From Actinomadura coerulea (lineage in GTDB: Bacteria; Actinomycetota; Actinomycetes; Streptosporangiales; Streptosporangiaceae), in contig NZ_JACHMQ010000001.1 in the NCBI RefSeq assembly GCF_014208105.1, positions 2,232,001 to 2,296,000 of the forward strand: 64,000 bases of DNA. The letters run 5' to 3'. The notes below the pieces were generated by a model. The model was not told where the DNA came from. It ran no database searches and saw only the letters and a list, made by a program, of their open reading frames with translations. A program made the translations under genes and the position numbers. The first letter of the stretch is position 1. Every line of letters begins with the position of its first letter. Positions 1 to 10,417 of this stretch are shown one piece after another.

Positions 1-616
1 CGTGTACGCCAAGAGCAATCTGATCGGTCCCCGCCTCATCTCCCCGCAGGCGCACCTGCGGCACACGCTGAAGCCGACCGTGACCACTGTCGTGGTGGAC
101 GCCTCGGCACCGTCCGCGGCGACGAAGGGGGCACTGGAGTCGTCGCTGAAGGACTACCCGAACCTGAAGGTGTCCGATCAGGCGTCCCTGAAGGCCGACG
201 CCCGCAAGCAGGTCGACGGGTTCGTGACGTTCCTGACGATCCTGCTGGTGATGTCCGTCATCATCGCGGCCGTCGGAGTGGTCAACACCCTGGCGCTGTC
301 GGTGATCGAGCGGACCCGGGAGATCGGGCTGCTGCGCGCGATCGGGATCTCCCGGCGGCAGCTGCGGCGCATGATCCGGCTGGAATCCATCATGATCGCG
401 GTCTTCGGCGCGGTGCTCGGCATGGGCATCGGGGTGGCGTTCGGCGCGGCGCTGCAGAACGCCCTCGCGGACAAGGGACTCGGGGTCCTCGCCGTGCCGT
501 ACGGGACCCTGGGGATCTACCTGGTGGTTGCCGCGGTCATCGGCGTGCTGGCCGCCCTCTGGCCGGCGTGGCGCGCGGGCCGCATGGACGTCCTCAAGGC
601 CATCTCCACCGAGTAG
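1..616 (+). CDS. FtsX/MacB-type ABC transporter permease, C-terminal part (truncated by window edge)
   Basis: This is the end of a membrane permease of an ABC exporter of the MacB/FtsX type; the start lies left of the window. The visible 204 residues begin in an extracytoplasmic segment. They continue into a membrane helix (about residues 72-100), the conserved cytoplasmic stretch ERTREIGLLRAIGISRRQL, a second helix (about 128-150) and a last helix ending in PAWRAGRMDVLKAIS. This layout is the classic FtsX C-terminal domain. Such proteins pair with a LolD-like ATPase and move lipids, peptides or drugs, or act mechanically on cell-wall enzymes. The substrate cannot be told from this fragment. 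A strong hairpin follows the stop. Confidence 0.88.
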   Translation, partial: VYAKSNLIGPRLISPQAHLRHTLKPTVTTVVVDASAPSAATKGALESSLKDYPNLKVSDQASLKADARKQVDGFVTFLTILLVMSVIIAAVGVVNTLALSVIERTREIGLLRAIGISRRQLRRMIRLESIMIAVFGAVLGMGIGVAFGAALQNALADKGLGVLAVPYGTLGIYLVVAAVIGVLAALWPAWRAGRMDVLKAISTE

Positions 617-632
617 CCCCGGGCGCGCGGCC

Positions 633-677
633 ATGAAGAAGGCCCGGTCCCCCTCGCGGGGGCCGGGCCTTCTTCAT
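633..677. terminator. Bidirectional hairpin terminator
   Basis: A long inverted repeat (ATGAAGAAGGCCCGG on the left, its complement on the right, separated by a short C/G loop) lies between the convergent ends of the FtsX-type permease and dppF. The A-rich and T-rich outer ends give a U-run on both transcripts, so it can stop both. Confidence 0.85.
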
Positions 678-699
678 GCGCGAGGCGCGCCTGGCGGCG

Positions 700-1839
700 C
701 TACTCCACGGGGTCCGGGCCGTCGGCCGGGGCCGGGTCGGCGGCCGGCGCGGCGGGCGCCACCGCGGCCTTGGCGACCGCGTCGGTGGCGCTGACCGTGG
801 TGTTCTCCGGGAAGTGGCAGGCCGCCTCGTGGCCCGGGCTGAGCTCCACCAGCGGCGGCTCGACCTGCTTGCAGATGTCCTGCGCCTTCCAGCAGCGGGT
901 GTGGAAGCGGCAGGCGGGCGGCGGGTCGAGCGGGCTCGGCACGTCGCCCTGCAGCCGGATCCGCTTGCGGTCCCCGCGCTCGCTCGGGTCGGGGATCGGC
1001 ACCGCCGACAGCAGCGCGTTGGTGTAGGGGTGCATGGGCCGCTCGTACAGGTCCGCCCGGTCCGCCACCTCGACGATCTTGCCGAGGTACATGACGGCGA
1101 CGCGGTCGGAGATGTGCCGGACGACCGACAGGTCGTGCGCGATCACCACGTAGGTGAGGTCGAGCTCGTTCTGCAGGTCCTCCAGCAGGTTGACGACCTG
1201 CGCCTGCACCGACACGTCCAGCGCCGACACCGGCTCGTCCGCGACGATCAGCTTCGGCTTGAGGGCCAGGGTGCGGGCGATGCCGATGCGCTGCCGCTGA
1301 CCGCCGGAGAACTCGTGCGGGTAGCGGTTGTAGTGCTCGGGGTTCAGCCCGACCAGCTCCAGGATCTCCTGGACGGCCTTCTTGACGCCCTGCTTGGCCT
1401 CGAGGTTCTGCAGCCGGAAGGGCGCCCCGACGATCGCGCCGACCGTCTTGCGCGGGTTCAGCGACGAGTACGGGTCCTGGAAGATCATCTGGATGTCGCG
1501 GCGGAGCGGCCGGAGCCGCCCCTGTGACATCGTGGTGATGTCCTGGCCCTCGAAGGTGATCTTGCCGAAGCTGGGGTCCAGCAGCCGCATGATCATCCGG
1601 CCGGTGGTGGACTTGCCGCAGCCCGACTCGCCCACCAGCCCGAGCGTCTCGCCCTTGCGGACCGAGAACGACACGCCGTCGACGGCCTTGACCGCCGCGA
1701 CCTGCCGGCGCAGCAGCCCCGCGGTGACGGGGAAGTGCTTGCCGAGGTTGTCCACCTCCAGCAGCGGCTCGCCGTCCCGCGCGGGGCGGGTCTCCGCGGC
1801 CGGACGGGTCTCGTCGGCCGGGGTCTTCGTTGTGTTCAC
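700..1839 (-). CDS. dppF: Dipeptide/oligopeptide ABC transporter ATP-binding protein (DppF/OppF)
   Basis: Second ATPase of the peptide importer encoded by this five-gene operon; it powers uptake at the cytoplasmic face. Walker [10 protein letters not shown] lies near residue 70, the signature SGGQRQR and Walker B LIVADEP follow, and the C-terminus carries the oligopeptide-transporter (oligo_HPY) tail with paired cysteines (RFHTRCW). It ends in an Ala/Pro/Asp-rich extension of about 40 residues that is not part of the family core. I chose the GTG at 1839 because a GGTGGGAACGAG stretch precedes it. A GTG at 1866, overlapping the dppD stop as GTGA, is an alternative that adds 9 residues. It is the last gene of the operon. 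Confidence 0.9.
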   Translation of the reverse strand: MNTTKTPADETRPAAETRPARDGEPLLEVDNLGKHFPVTAGLLRRQVAAVKAVDGVSFSVRKGETLGLVGESGCGKSTTGRMIMRLLDPSFGKITFEGQDITTMSQGRLRPLRRDIQMIFQDPYSSLNPRKTVGAIVGAPFRLQNLEAKQGVKKAVQEILELVGLNPEHYNRYPHEFSGGQRQRIGIARTLALKPKLIVADEPVSALDVSVQAQVVNLLEDLQNELDLTYVVIAHDLSVVRHISDRVAVMYLGKIVEVADRADLYERPMHPYTNALLSAVPIPDPSERGDRKRIRLQGDVPSPLDPPPACRFHTRCWKAQDICKQVEPPLVELSPGHEAACHFPENTTVSATDAVAKAAVAPAAPAADPAPADGPDPVE

Positions 1840-1862
1840 AGTCTCGTTCCCACCCGTGCTCG

Positions 1863-2929
1863 TCACAGCTTCGCCCGGATCTCGTCGTTCCAGATCTGCC
1901 GCTTCTTCTCCAGCGGGAGATGGCACGCCGCCTTGTGCCCGGGTTCGGCCTCGATCAGCTCGGGCCGCTCGGTCGTGCTCTTGTCCCCGTTGAGGTCACT
2001 GTAGGGGCAGCGCGGATGGAACGCGCATCCCGACGGCACGTTGATCAGGCTCGGCGGCGACCCCTCGATCGGCATCAGCCGCTCCGAGCGCTCCCGGTCC
2101 AGCCTCGGCATCGAGCCGAGCAGCCCCCAGGTGTAGGGGTGCAGCGGCCTGTGGAAGGCGTCGTCGACGGAGGCGTACTCCACCGCGCGGCCCGCGTACA
2201 TCACCAGGATGTCGTCGGCCAGCTCGGCGACCACTCCGAGGTCGTGAGTGATCATGATGACCGCGGAGTTGAACTCCTGCTGGAGGTCCCGGATCAGGTC
2301 CAGGATCTGCGCCTGGACGGTCACGTCCAGCGCCGTGGTCGGCTCGTCGGCGATCAGCAGCTCGGGGTCGCAGGACAGCGCCATCGCGATCATCGCGCGC
2401 TGCCGCATGCCGCCGGAGAACTGGTGCGGGTAGTCGTCCACCCGCTTGTCGGGCTTGGGGATGCCGACCTTGCCGAGCATGTCGATGGCGTGCTTGCGGG
2501 CCACCGACTTGGACACGTCGTTGTGCACCCGGTAGGCCTCGACGATCTGGTGGCCGACCGTGTAGAAGGGGTGCATCGACGACAGCGGGTCCTGGAAGAT
2601 CATCGCCATGTCGCGGCCGCGGAGCCGGCGCACCTCGGCCTGCGAGGCGCCGACGAGCTCCTTGCCGTCCAGCCAGATCTCCCCGGACACGTCGGCGTTG
2701 CGCCGGTTGTGCAGGCCGAGGATGCCGAGGCTGGTCACGCTCTTGCCGGAGCCCGACTCGCCCACGATCCCGAGCGTGCGGCCGCGCTCCAGCTGGAACG
2801 ACAGGCCGTCGACGGACTTGACCAGGCCGTCGTCCGTCGGGAAGTGGATCTTGAGATCGCGGACCTCGAGGAACGCGCTCGGGGCCCCGCCGGTGCCCGC
2901 GGTCTCCGCGGCGGGCGCGGTGCCGGTCA

Positions 2930-2930
<1 letters not shown>
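1863..2930 (-). CDS. dppD: Dipeptide/oligopeptide ABC transporter ATP-binding protein (DppD/OppD)
   Basis: First ATPase of the importer, 355 residues. Walker [10 protein letters not shown] is at about 57-65, the Q-loop [11 protein letters not shown] follows, the signature is [15 protein letters not shown], Walker B is [12 protein letters not shown] and the switch His is in ITHDLGV. The C-terminal oligo_HPY region [10 protein letters not shown] is typical of the D subunit. The ATG at 2930 overlaps the dppB stop as ATGA, so translation is probably coupled. The two ATPases form a heterodimer under the two permeases encoded in the same operon. Confidence 0.93.
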
Positions 2931-3943
<1,013 letters not shown>

Positions 3944-3960
3944 AATGCTCGGCCCGACCC

Positions 3961-3997
3961 GCCGGCCGGCGGGACCTGTGGGTCCCGGCACGGCCGG
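3961..3997 (-). other. Intercistronic hairpin between dppA and dppB
   Basis: The segment contains nested inverted repeats (GCCGGCC and GGGACC on one side, GGTCCC and GGCCGGC on the other). It lies just after the solute-binding protein gene and before the permease gene on the transcribed strand. Such hairpins commonly protect or terminate the binding-protein part of the mRNA so that it is made in excess. The role here is inferred; the inverted repeat is visible. Confidence 0.55.
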
Positions 3998-4048
3998 CGG
4001 GCGTCGCCTTCACCTGCCTTCAGCTGGACGCACGGACGAAGCGGAGTG

Positions 4049-5812
4049 TCACTCCACGCCCATGTTGAGGTAGTCGTACATTCCGCCGTAGTAGTACGTG
4101 ATGCCCGCGTTCGTCACGCGCTTCGGCCGGTACATCAGGGCCTTGGCGTAGATCAGCGGGACCTCGGCGGCGGTCGCCATGACCGCCTTGTCGACCTCAC
4201 CATAGGCCTTCAGACGTGCGGCCTTGTCCGAGGTGGAGATCGCGTCGTCGAGACCCTTGTTGACCTTCGGGTCGTTGAGCTCGGCGAGGTTGTTGCCACC
4301 GGACGGCTTGATCGCCGCACCGTGCACGATCTGCGAGAGGAAGCCGTAGCCGGTGGGCCAGTCGGCCGCCCACGCCATGATCATCATGCCGACGCCGTGG
4401 TCGTGAACGTACTTCGGCACGCCGACGTACTTGTTGAAGTAGTCGCCGGCCGGGAACTGGACGATGCTGACCTTGATGCCGACCTTGGCGAGGCTCTGCT
4501 GGATCGCCTCGGCCATCGCGACTTCCTTCGGCCGGTCCGACCGCGCCGAGATCTTGGTGCTGAAGCCGTTCGGCTGGCCGCACGCCTGCAGCTCCGACTT
4601 GGCCTTGGCGAGCGTGGCCTGGTCGAGGCCGCCGCCCTCGGCCTGCTTCTGCGGGTACAGGTCGAACTTGGTGTAGCCGTCCACCGACGGGGGCAGCACG
4701 GTGGTGGCGACGTCGCCGCCGGCCAGCGGGCCTCCGTAGGCGGTCTGCGCGGCGACCTTGTCTGTCGCGTACTGCACGGCCGTCCGGCAGTGGATGTTGT
4801 CGAGGGGCTTGACGTTCACGTTCAGCGACATGAACCGCAGGAAGCCCTGGACGGGGTTGTCGACGTACGGCTTCTGCTCGGGGGTCAGCACCTTCGGCTG
4901 GGTGCCCGCCTGGACGCCGACGCCGGTGATGTCCATGTCGAGCGCGCCGGCCAGCATCCGCTGGTCGATGTCGTCCGCGTTCTGCTTGATCTGGACTTCG
5001 ATCTTGTCCGGCAGCGCCTTGCGGAGCGGGTCGGTGCTCTGGTTCCAGTTCGGGTTGCGCGACAGCGACATCGACTTGCCGCGCGTGTAGTTGTCGATCT
5101 TGTACGGCCCGCTGGAGACGATCGCGGTCTCGTACTTCGTGCCGGTGTCCTTGGCCTTTGGCACAGGGATCGACTGCGACATCGAGACCAGGTAGTCGAA
5201 CTCCTGGAACGGCTCGTTCAGGTGGAAGATGATCGTCTGGTCGTCGGGGGTCTCGATGGACTTCAGACCCTCGTCGCTCTTGTCGTCGTACGGGCCCTTG
5301 TAGGCGGGCTTGTTGTCGACGAGGTACTGCTTGAAGTACTTCGGCCCGAGCTGCAGCTCCTTGGTGTAGTTGCTGCGCTCGATCGCGTACTTGACGTCCT
5401 TGGACGTGACCGTGGTGCCGTCGTCGTACTTGACGCCGGTCCGCAGCTTGTACGTCCAGGTCTTGCCGCCGTCGCTGGACTGGCCCATGTCGGTGGCCAG
5501 GTCAGGGACGATCTCGAGGCTCGCCTTGCCCGCGGCCGCCTTGGCCGTGGTCAGGCCGCGGCCGTAGAGACGGGCGAAGTTCTGGGAGAACGCGTAGTAG
5601 GTGTTGCCCGGGTCCGGCGAGTCCCAGTCGTCGGAGTCGGCCAGCTTGAGCGTGCCGCCCTTCTTGTCCGACTTGTTGACGACCTCGTTCACGCCGGCGT
5701 TGTACCCGGGACCGCTCCCCGAGCCTCCGGATTCACCGCCGCCGCAGGCGGCGAGCCCTGCGGCCGCGACCACACCGGCCGCGAAGACCGCAATTGGTCT
5801 CATCTTGTTCAT
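4049..5812 (-). CDS. dppA: Peptide ABC transporter substrate-binding lipoprotein (DppA/OppA, SBP_bac_5)
   Basis: Extracellular binding protein that captures peptides and delivers them to DppBC. It is 587 residues from ATG 5812, which has a GAAGGGGT ribosome site upstream. A short basic N-terminus and hydrophobic stretch end in the lipobox LAAC, with Cys23 as the lipid anchor, followed by a Gly/Ser linker. The family 5 body is recognisable from YGRGLTTA, the GGKTWTYKLRTGVKYDDGT block and the late LAELNDPKVNK region. It sits between dppC (44 bases upstream) and dppB, an unusual internal position for the binding-protein gene. The ligand is probably an oligo- or dipeptide, but nickel or opine binding by this superfamily cannot be excluded. 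Confidence 0.92.
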   Translation of the reverse strand: MNKMRPIAVFAAGVVAAAGLAACGGGESGGSGSGPGYNAGVNEVVNKSDKKGGTLKLADSDDWDSPDPGNTYYAFSQNFARLYGRGLTTAKAAAGKASLEIVPDLATDMGQSSDGGKTWTYKLRTGVKYDDGTTVTSKDVKYAIERSNYTKELQLGPKYFKQYLVDNKPAYKGPYDDKSDEGLKSIETPDDQTIIFHLNEPFQEFDYLVSMSQSIPVPKAKDTGTKYETAIVSSGPYKIDNYTRGKSMSLSRNPNWNQSTDPLRKALPDKIEVQIKQNADDIDQRMLAGALDMDITGVGVQAGTQPKVLTPEQKPYVDNPVQGFLRFMSLNVNVKPLDNIHCRTAVQYATDKVAAQTAYGGPLAGGDVATTVLPPSVDGYTKFDLYPQKQAEGGGLDQATLAKAKSELQACGQPNGFSTKISARSDRPKEVAMAEAIQQSLAKVGIKVSIVQFPAGDYFNKYVGVPKYVHDHGVGMMIMAWAADWPTGYGFLSQIVHGAAIKPSGGNNLAELNDPKVNKGLDDAISTSDKAARLKAYGEVDKAVMATAAEVPLIYAKALMYRPKRVTNAGITYYYGGMYDYLNMGVE

Positions 5813-5856
5813 GTGCAGGCGCACCCCTTCAATTAGACGGGTCGGTTGAACCCGAG

Positions 5857-6849
5857 TCACTTGGCCCGAGGGTCGAGAGCGTCCCGCAGCCCGTCACCGA
5901 AGAGGTTGAAGGCGAGGACGGTGATGAAGATGGCCATACCAGGGATGATCATGTACGCGGGGTCCGAGGAGTAGATCGGTACCGCGAGCGTCAGCATGGC
6001 GCCCCACGAGGGCGTCGGCGGGATCACTCCGACGCCGAGGAACGACAGCGCCGCCTCGAACAGGATGTTGGTCGGGATCAGCAGGGTCGAGTAGACCAGG
6101 ATCGGGGCGACCAGGTTCGGCAGGATCTCCTTGAAGAGCACGTAGGAGTTGCGGGCTCCCAGGCTGCGCGCGGCGTCGACGAACTCGCGCTCGCGCAGCG
6201 ACAGCGTCTGGCCGCGGATGATGCGGCCGATGTAGGGCCAGTTGAAGAAGCCGATGACGACGACCAGCACCGAGATCCGCAGGCCGTTGCCGTTCATTCC
6301 GAACGCGCCGTCGGAGACGACGCCGACCAGGGCGATCGCGAACAGCAGCAGGGGGAACGCCAGGAAGGCGTCCATGGCCCGGCTGATCAGGTAGTCGACC
6401 CAGCCGCCGAAGTAGCCGGCCACGATGCCCATGACCGTCCCGATGACCACCGACAGCAGGGTGGCGAGGAACGACACCAGGAGCGAGATCCGGGCTCCGT
6501 GCACGATGCGGGCCAGCAGGTCGCGGCCGGTGCCGGGCTCCACGCCCAGCCAGTGGTCGCCGCTGATGCCCGTGTGCCAGATCCCCGACTTCGGCCTGTT
6601 GTAGGTCGGGTCGATCAGGTTCTGGTGGTACGTCAACGGGTCCTGCACGAAGTACGGCCCGAAGATCGCGATCAGGATGAGCACGAGCACGATGACCGCG
6701 CCGGTGAGGGCGACTTTGTCGCGCTTCAGCCGCATCCAGGCGATCTGCCCGAGCGAGCGTCCCTGGATCTTCTTCCTGTCGACGCCGACGAGGACAGCCT
6801 CTGGCTGCGCCTCGCTGTCGGACCCGGTCACCTCTATGGGTGCGGCCAC
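5857..6849 (-). CDS. dppC: Dipeptide/oligopeptide ABC transporter permease (DppC/OppC)
   Basis: First gene of the peptide-uptake operon; 330 residues. A cytoplasmic N-terminal tail of about 45 residues precedes the first helix. The OppC N-terminal motif (QIAWMRLKRDKVALTGA) is followed by the BPD_transp_1 domain with the coupling loop EFVDAARSLGARNSYV and the conserved SFLGVGVIPPTPSWG. The GTG start at 6849 is fixed by an excellent ribosome site, GTAGGAGGT, seven bases upstream. Gene order C-A-B-D-F differs from the common A-B-C-D-F. Confidence 0.92.
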   Translation of the reverse strand: MAAPIEVTGSDSEAQPEAVLVGVDRKKIQGRSLGQIAWMRLKRDKVALTGAVIVLVLILIAIFGPYFVQDPLTYHQNLIDPTYNRPKSGIWHTGISGDHWLGVEPGTGRDLLARIVHGARISLLVSFLATLLSVVIGTVMGIVAGYFGGWVDYLISRAMDAFLAFPLLLFAIALVGVVSDGAFGMNGNGLRISVLVVVIGFFNWPYIGRIIRGQTLSLREREFVDAARSLGARNSYVLFKEILPNLVAPILVYSTLLIPTNILFEAALSFLGVGVIPPTPSWGAMLTLAVPIYSSDPAYMIIPGMAIFITVLAFNLFGDGLRDALDPRAK

Positions 6850-7090
6850 GCTCGATACCTCCTACCGTCCGGCCACTGGTTCGGCCCTGCCGCCGGCGAG
6901 TGACCGGCGGCCGCGGAGATCATCCGCTGCCCCCGTGCCCGTTACGCCGCGTTTGCTGAAGGGAAACGTAGTCCTTCGGGCACGACTGTCCATCCGTGGG
7001 GCGTGCTTCGGAAGTACCCGTATCTGACTTGTGATCTCGTCGTCATCTGGGCAACATGCGTCCACGCACTACGTCGGACAAATCGCCCGA

Positions 7091-7121
7091 ATAGTACGTT
7101 CAGCCCAGACGTGCCCGGCAA
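7091..7121 (-). promoter_or_regulatory. Possible promoter of the dpp operon
   Basis: On the minus strand TTGCCG (7121-7116) and TACTAT (7096-7091) are separated by 19 bases, which is longer than ideal. The long leader of about 230 bases to dppC makes this only a candidate. Confidence 0.3.
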
Positions 7122-7210
7122 CTCCCCACGGGTCGGGAACGGCAAGCTTTACCGTACTGAGTCCGATCTGAGACTGATCGTCCGCAGGTCAGGGCCGGGA
7201 CGCGCAGAAA

Positions 7211-7252
7211 CGGCGGGCCGGGACGCCCGCTCCGGGGCGTCCCGGCCCGCCG
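7211..7252 (-). terminator. Perfect 17-bp hairpin terminator
   Basis: A perfect 17-base inverted repeat (CGGCGGGCCGGGACGCC and its complement) starts 28 bases after the stop of the membrane protein gene at 7280-7705. TTTC follows on the transcribed strand. Confidence 0.85.
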
Positions 7253-7279
7253 TCACCGACGTGTGCGGGCCCCGCGGCG

Positions 7280-7705
7280 TCAGGAGATGCCGCGGTCGCG
7301 GAGGATCCTCTCGATCTCCGCCATCTCCGGGTCGCCGCCGCCCGGCGCGGGCCCCTCGACCCCGCGCCGCGGCTTGCCGGCGCGGCCCGCGGAGCGGCGC
7401 CCGTCGCCGGCCTTGGCCGCCCCCGCGTCGCCGGCGCCCCCGCGGCGGCTCAGCATCGCCCCTGACGCCAGGTAGAGCACCACGGCCAGGCCCGCCACCG
7501 CGACGCCCGCCCACTTCACCGGGCTGAACGCCAGGTCGACGAGGAACTCGGTCACGCCCGTCATCGCCGCCGCGAGCGGCACCAGCGACAGGGCCGCCCC
7601 GCGCAGCCCGGTGCCCGCCCCCCGGCGGCGGTAGGCGCCCCAGCTGATCACCAACCCGACCAGGGTCACCCCGAGACTGATGGCGAATATGGCTGCGTCG
7701 CTCAT
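7280..7705 (-). CDS. Small hypothetical membrane protein
   Basis: Unrecognised 141-residue protein. Three hydrophobic segments are visible (about residues 3-24, 34-53 and 63-83). A basic, Gly/Ala-rich linker follows, then a short acidic C-terminal helix ending EMAEIERILRDRGIS. The GAGGGG ribosome site precedes ATG 7705. It is probably a cytoplasmic-membrane protein with its tail in the cytosol. It stands alone: a terminator follows and the next gene upstream is separated by over 200 bases. Similar short proteins occur in related actinomycetes, but I cannot name a function. Confidence 0.7.
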   Translation of the reverse strand: MSDAAIFAISLGVTLVGLVISWGAYRRRGAGTGLRGAALSLVPLAAAMTGVTEFLVDLAFSPVKWAGVAVAGLAVVLYLASGAMLSRRGGAGDAGAAKAGDGRRSAGRAGKPRRGVEGPAPGGGDPEMAEIERILRDRGIS

Positions 7706-7917
7706 GCCGGCCCCTCATTCCGTGCGGCGGTGCTCTCTCCATCGTCACACGCGAACCGCCGGACCTGCTCCTTCTGGCGGACGGTTTGCCCCGGGGGCGT
7801 TCTCCTCCTGCGGCGGGACCCGTCCCCCAGGGATCGCCCCGGGGTACCGGCTCCCGGGTATCAGGTCACGGCCGGGCAACGGCCCGGCGGCGGGACGGTA
7901 CGGGACGGGCTCCCCGG

Positions 7918-8574
7918 TCAGGCGACCAGCGAGCGGAGCCGCTCGAGGTCCACCTCGCGCAGCGAGGCGACCACCGTCCGCCCCGGCGCGGGCGGGATCG
8001 GCAGGAGGCCGGGGACCGCGACCGTGACGCAGCCCGCCGCCTCCGCCGCCGCGACGCCGTTCGGAGAGTCCTCCAGGACCACGCAGCGGGCCGGGTCGGC
8101 GCCGAGCCGGGCGGCGGCGGTCAGGTACGGCTCGGGATGGGGCTTGGTCCGGGCGACCTCGTCCCCGGCGACACTGAGCGCGAAGTGCTCCCGGCCGACG
8201 GCGTCCAGCACCGGCTCGATCAGCCGCCGGTGGCTGGAGGAGACCAGTGCCGTCGTCATCCCGGCGGCGCGGAGCTCGGCGAGCAGGTCCTTCGCGCCGG
8301 GCATCAACGGGACGCAGGCGCCGAGCCGCTCGGCCATGCCGTCCAGCATCCGCCGGCCGACCTCCTCGCGCGGGGCGTCCGCCCCGGTCAGCTCCAGCAT
8401 GTAGTCGACGGCGAGGTACAGGGAGCCGCCGACCAGCCGCTCCTGGTGCGCGGGGCTCCACTCGCCGCCGAGCCACGCCATGACCTCCGACTCCACCTCC
8501 AGCCAGACGCTCTCGGAGTCGATGAGAAGGCCGTCCATGTCGAACAGCACGGCGTGCGGGCCGCCACCAGTCAC
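7918..8574 (-). CDS. HAD-family phosphatase (beta-phosphoglucomutase-like)
   Basis: Haloacid-dehalogenase hydrolase of subfamily IA, 218 residues. It has motif I FDMDGLLIDSE with both catalytic aspartates, motif II in ALVSSSHR, the motif III lysine in ARTKPHPEPYL and motif IV LEDSPNGVAAA. The helical cap after motif I matches phosphosugar phosphatases and mutases. Likely substrates are small phosphorylated sugars; nothing nearby narrows this down. GTG 8574 is preceded by GAGGAG and is preferred over an upstream start that would add 18 residues without homology. It is divergent from the universal stress protein gene. Confidence 0.85.
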   Translation of the reverse strand: MTGGGPHAVLFDMDGLLIDSESVWLEVESEVMAWLGGEWSPAHQERLVGGSLYLAVDYMLELTGADAPREEVGRRMLDGMAERLGACVPLMPGAKDLLAELRAAGMTTALVSSSHRRLIEPVLDAVGREHFALSVAGDEVARTKPHPEPYLTAAARLGADPARCVVLEDSPNGVAAAEAAGCVTVAVPGLLPIPPAPGRTVVASLREVDLERLRSLVA

Positions 8575-8755
8575 AACTCTCCTCACAGTCACGAAGATCG
8601 GGGGAAACCACCCTATCCATGCGATCAAGGGACACCCCGGCCAGTCCCCCGCCGGGGCCGGCGCCTCTTGGACGGGGTGTGCAAGGAGACGGTGACGGAT
8701 GGGACATCGGACCGATACCGTGCCAGCAGTTGACTACCAACGGGTAAGGAACGTC

Positions 8756-9217
8756 ATGAGCGCGTACCGCACCATCCTCGTCGGCACCGACGGCTCCGAC
8801 TCCTCGTTCCGCGCGGTCGACAGGGCCGCCCAGCTGGCCGCCGCCACGGGCGCCACCCTCCTGCTCGCCTCCGCCTACAGCCCGATGCCCGAGCGCGAGC
8901 GCGCGAGCGCCGCCGACCGGCTCGGCGACCTGGCCTACAAGGTGCAGGGCTCCACGCCCGCCGACGACGCGCTGCGGGCCGCGCGGGAGCGGGCCGTCGC
9001 CGCCGGCGCCACCGCCATCGAGCAGGAGGCCGTCGAGGGCGACGCCGTGGACGTGCTGTCGAAGCTGGCCAGGGAGCGCCCCGTGGACCTCATGGTCATC
9101 GGCAACCGGGGGCTCAACAGCCTCGCGGGCCGCATCCTCGGCTCCGTGCCGGCGAACCTGTCGCACCGCGCCCCCTGCGACGTGCTCATCGTGCACACCA
9201 CTCCGCGCGGCAAGTGA
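8756..9217 (+). CDS. Universal stress protein (UspA family)
   Basis: Single-domain UspA protein of 153 residues from ATG 8756 with an AAGGA ribosome site six bases upstream. The first strand is YRTILVGTDGS, and the ATP-binding signature G-2X-G-9X-G-S is complete (GNRGLNSLAGRILGSV), so this is the nucleotide-binding type. The C-terminal strand CDVLIVHT closes the fold. In actinomycetes such proteins are induced by hypoxia and stress; no specific partner is evident here. Confidence 0.9.
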   Translation: MSAYRTILVGTDGSDSSFRAVDRAAQLAAATGATLLLASAYSPMPERERASAADRLGDLAYKVQGSTPADDALRAARERAVAAGATAIEQEAVEGDAVDVLSKLARERPVDLMVIGNRGLNSLAGRILGSVPANLSHRAPCDVLIVHTTPRGK

Positions 9218-9420
9218 CGCCGGTCCCCCCGCGCCGGTGACCCGATCGTGACCCGGTTCCGCCGCGGGCGTACAGGGCGGGGTCTGGCTTCCGGAGGGGT
9301 GGGGTACGTCACCGTCAGGACGTAGGCTGACAGCCACCGATCATGAGCGGGGCCCCCGACCCCCGGGAATGACGGCCCCCGTCGGTGACGCTGTACCTGG
9401 GCGTCGAAAGGAGGCAGCGC

Positions 9421-10263
9421 GTGGTCGAGCTCGAAAGCGTGCCGGAACTCGTCGATCCGGTGCTCGTGGCCGCCTTTGAGGGGTGGAACGACGCCGGGGA
9501 GGCCGCCAGCGGGGTGATCGCGCATCTGGAGTCGAGCTGGGAGGCGGTGCCCATCGCCGAGCTCGATCCGGACGACTACTACGACTTCCAGGTCACCCGC
9601 CCCATCGTCGAGATGGCCGACGGCGAGACCCGCGGCATCACCTGGCCGACGACCCGCGTGTCGTGGGCGCGGCTCCCGAACGGCAAGGACGTCGTGCTGC
9701 TGCACGGGATCGAGCCCAACATGCGGTGGCGGTCGTTCTGCCGCGAGCTCGTCGGTCTGATGCTGGAGCTGGAGATCCGCAACGTCGTGCTGCTCGGCGC
9801 GCTGCTCGCCGACGCCCCCCACACCCGGCCGGTGCCGGTCACCGGCGCCGCGTCCGAGGCCGGCCTGGTCAACACCCTGAACCTGGAGCCGGCCCGCTAC
9901 GAGGGCCCGACCGGCATCCTCGGCGTGCTCCAGGACGCCTGCGCCAAGGCCGACCTCGACACCGTGTCGCTGTGGGCGGCCGTCCCGCACTACGTCGCCC
10001 AGCCGCCCTCCCCCAAGGCGACCCTCGCGCTGCTGCGCCGCGTCGAGGACCTCCTCGACGTCACCGTCCCGCTCGGCGAGCTGCCCGAGGAGGCCCGCGC
10101 CTGGGAGCACGGCGTCAACGAGCTCGCCGAGGAGGACTCGGAGGTCGCCGAGTACGTCCGCACCCTGGAGGAGCAGAAGGACGCCACGGAGCTGCCCGAG
10201 GCGAGCGGCGACGCCATCGCCCGGGAGTTCGAGCGCTACCTGCGCCGCCGCGACCCGGGCTGA
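9421..10263 (+). CDS. PAC2-family protein (proteasome assembly chaperone-like)
   Basis: 280-residue member of the PAC2 family, whose archaeal and eukaryotic relatives help assemble or activate the proteasome. Typical features are the N-terminal VLVAAFEGWNDAGEAAS, the NVVLLGALLADAPHTRPVPV block and ALWAAVPHYV-like core. The start is GTG 9421, fixed by AAAGGAGG. The C-terminal 60 residues are acidic and helical, as in actinobacterial orthologues. In mycobacteria the orthologous gene also sits near mshC, so this is the conserved right-hand neighbour of the mycothiol cluster. Its precise activity in actinobacteria is not settled. Confidence 0.85.
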   Translation: MVELESVPELVDPVLVAAFEGWNDAGEAASGVIAHLESSWEAVPIAELDPDDYYDFQVTRPIVEMADGETRGITWPTTRVSWARLPNGKDVVLLHGIEPNMRWRSFCRELVGLMLELEIRNVVLLGALLADAPHTRPVPVTGAASEAGLVNTLNLEPARYEGPTGILGVLQDACAKADLDTVSLWAAVPHYVAQPPSPKATLALLRRVEDLLDVTVPLGELPEEARAWEHGVNELAEEDSEVAEYVRTLEEQKDATELPEASGDAIAREFERYLRRRDPG

Positions 10264-10298
10264 TCGCGGCGGCGGGGCGCGCGCGGGCCGCCCGTGTG

Positions 10299-10328
10299 CC
10301 CGGCGGCGGCGTGCGCGTGCCCGCCGGG
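10299..10328. terminator. Possible hairpin between convergent PAC2 and mshC genes
   Basis: CCCGGCGG and its complement are separated by 14 bases in the 154-base gap between the convergent genes. There is no U-run, so it is only a candidate. Confidence 0.35.
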
Positions 10329-10417
10329 TGCGTTGACCACGCTGTCCTCCACCGGCGCGGGCCGGTGAGCCCGCCGCGGCAGGCCCGCCGGCGCGGGGAG
10401 GAGCCAGGGGGCTCCGG

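Larger units (their letters stand above)
6850..7279. other. 430-base intergenic region with dpp operon leader and an upstream terminator
   Basis: No gene was found here. It is less GC-rich around 6950-7180 than its surroundings. It holds the dpp operon leader, a possible promoter and the terminator at 7211-7252. Two short reading frames on each strand overlap one another and have no ribosome site or recognisable product. Confidence 0.6.
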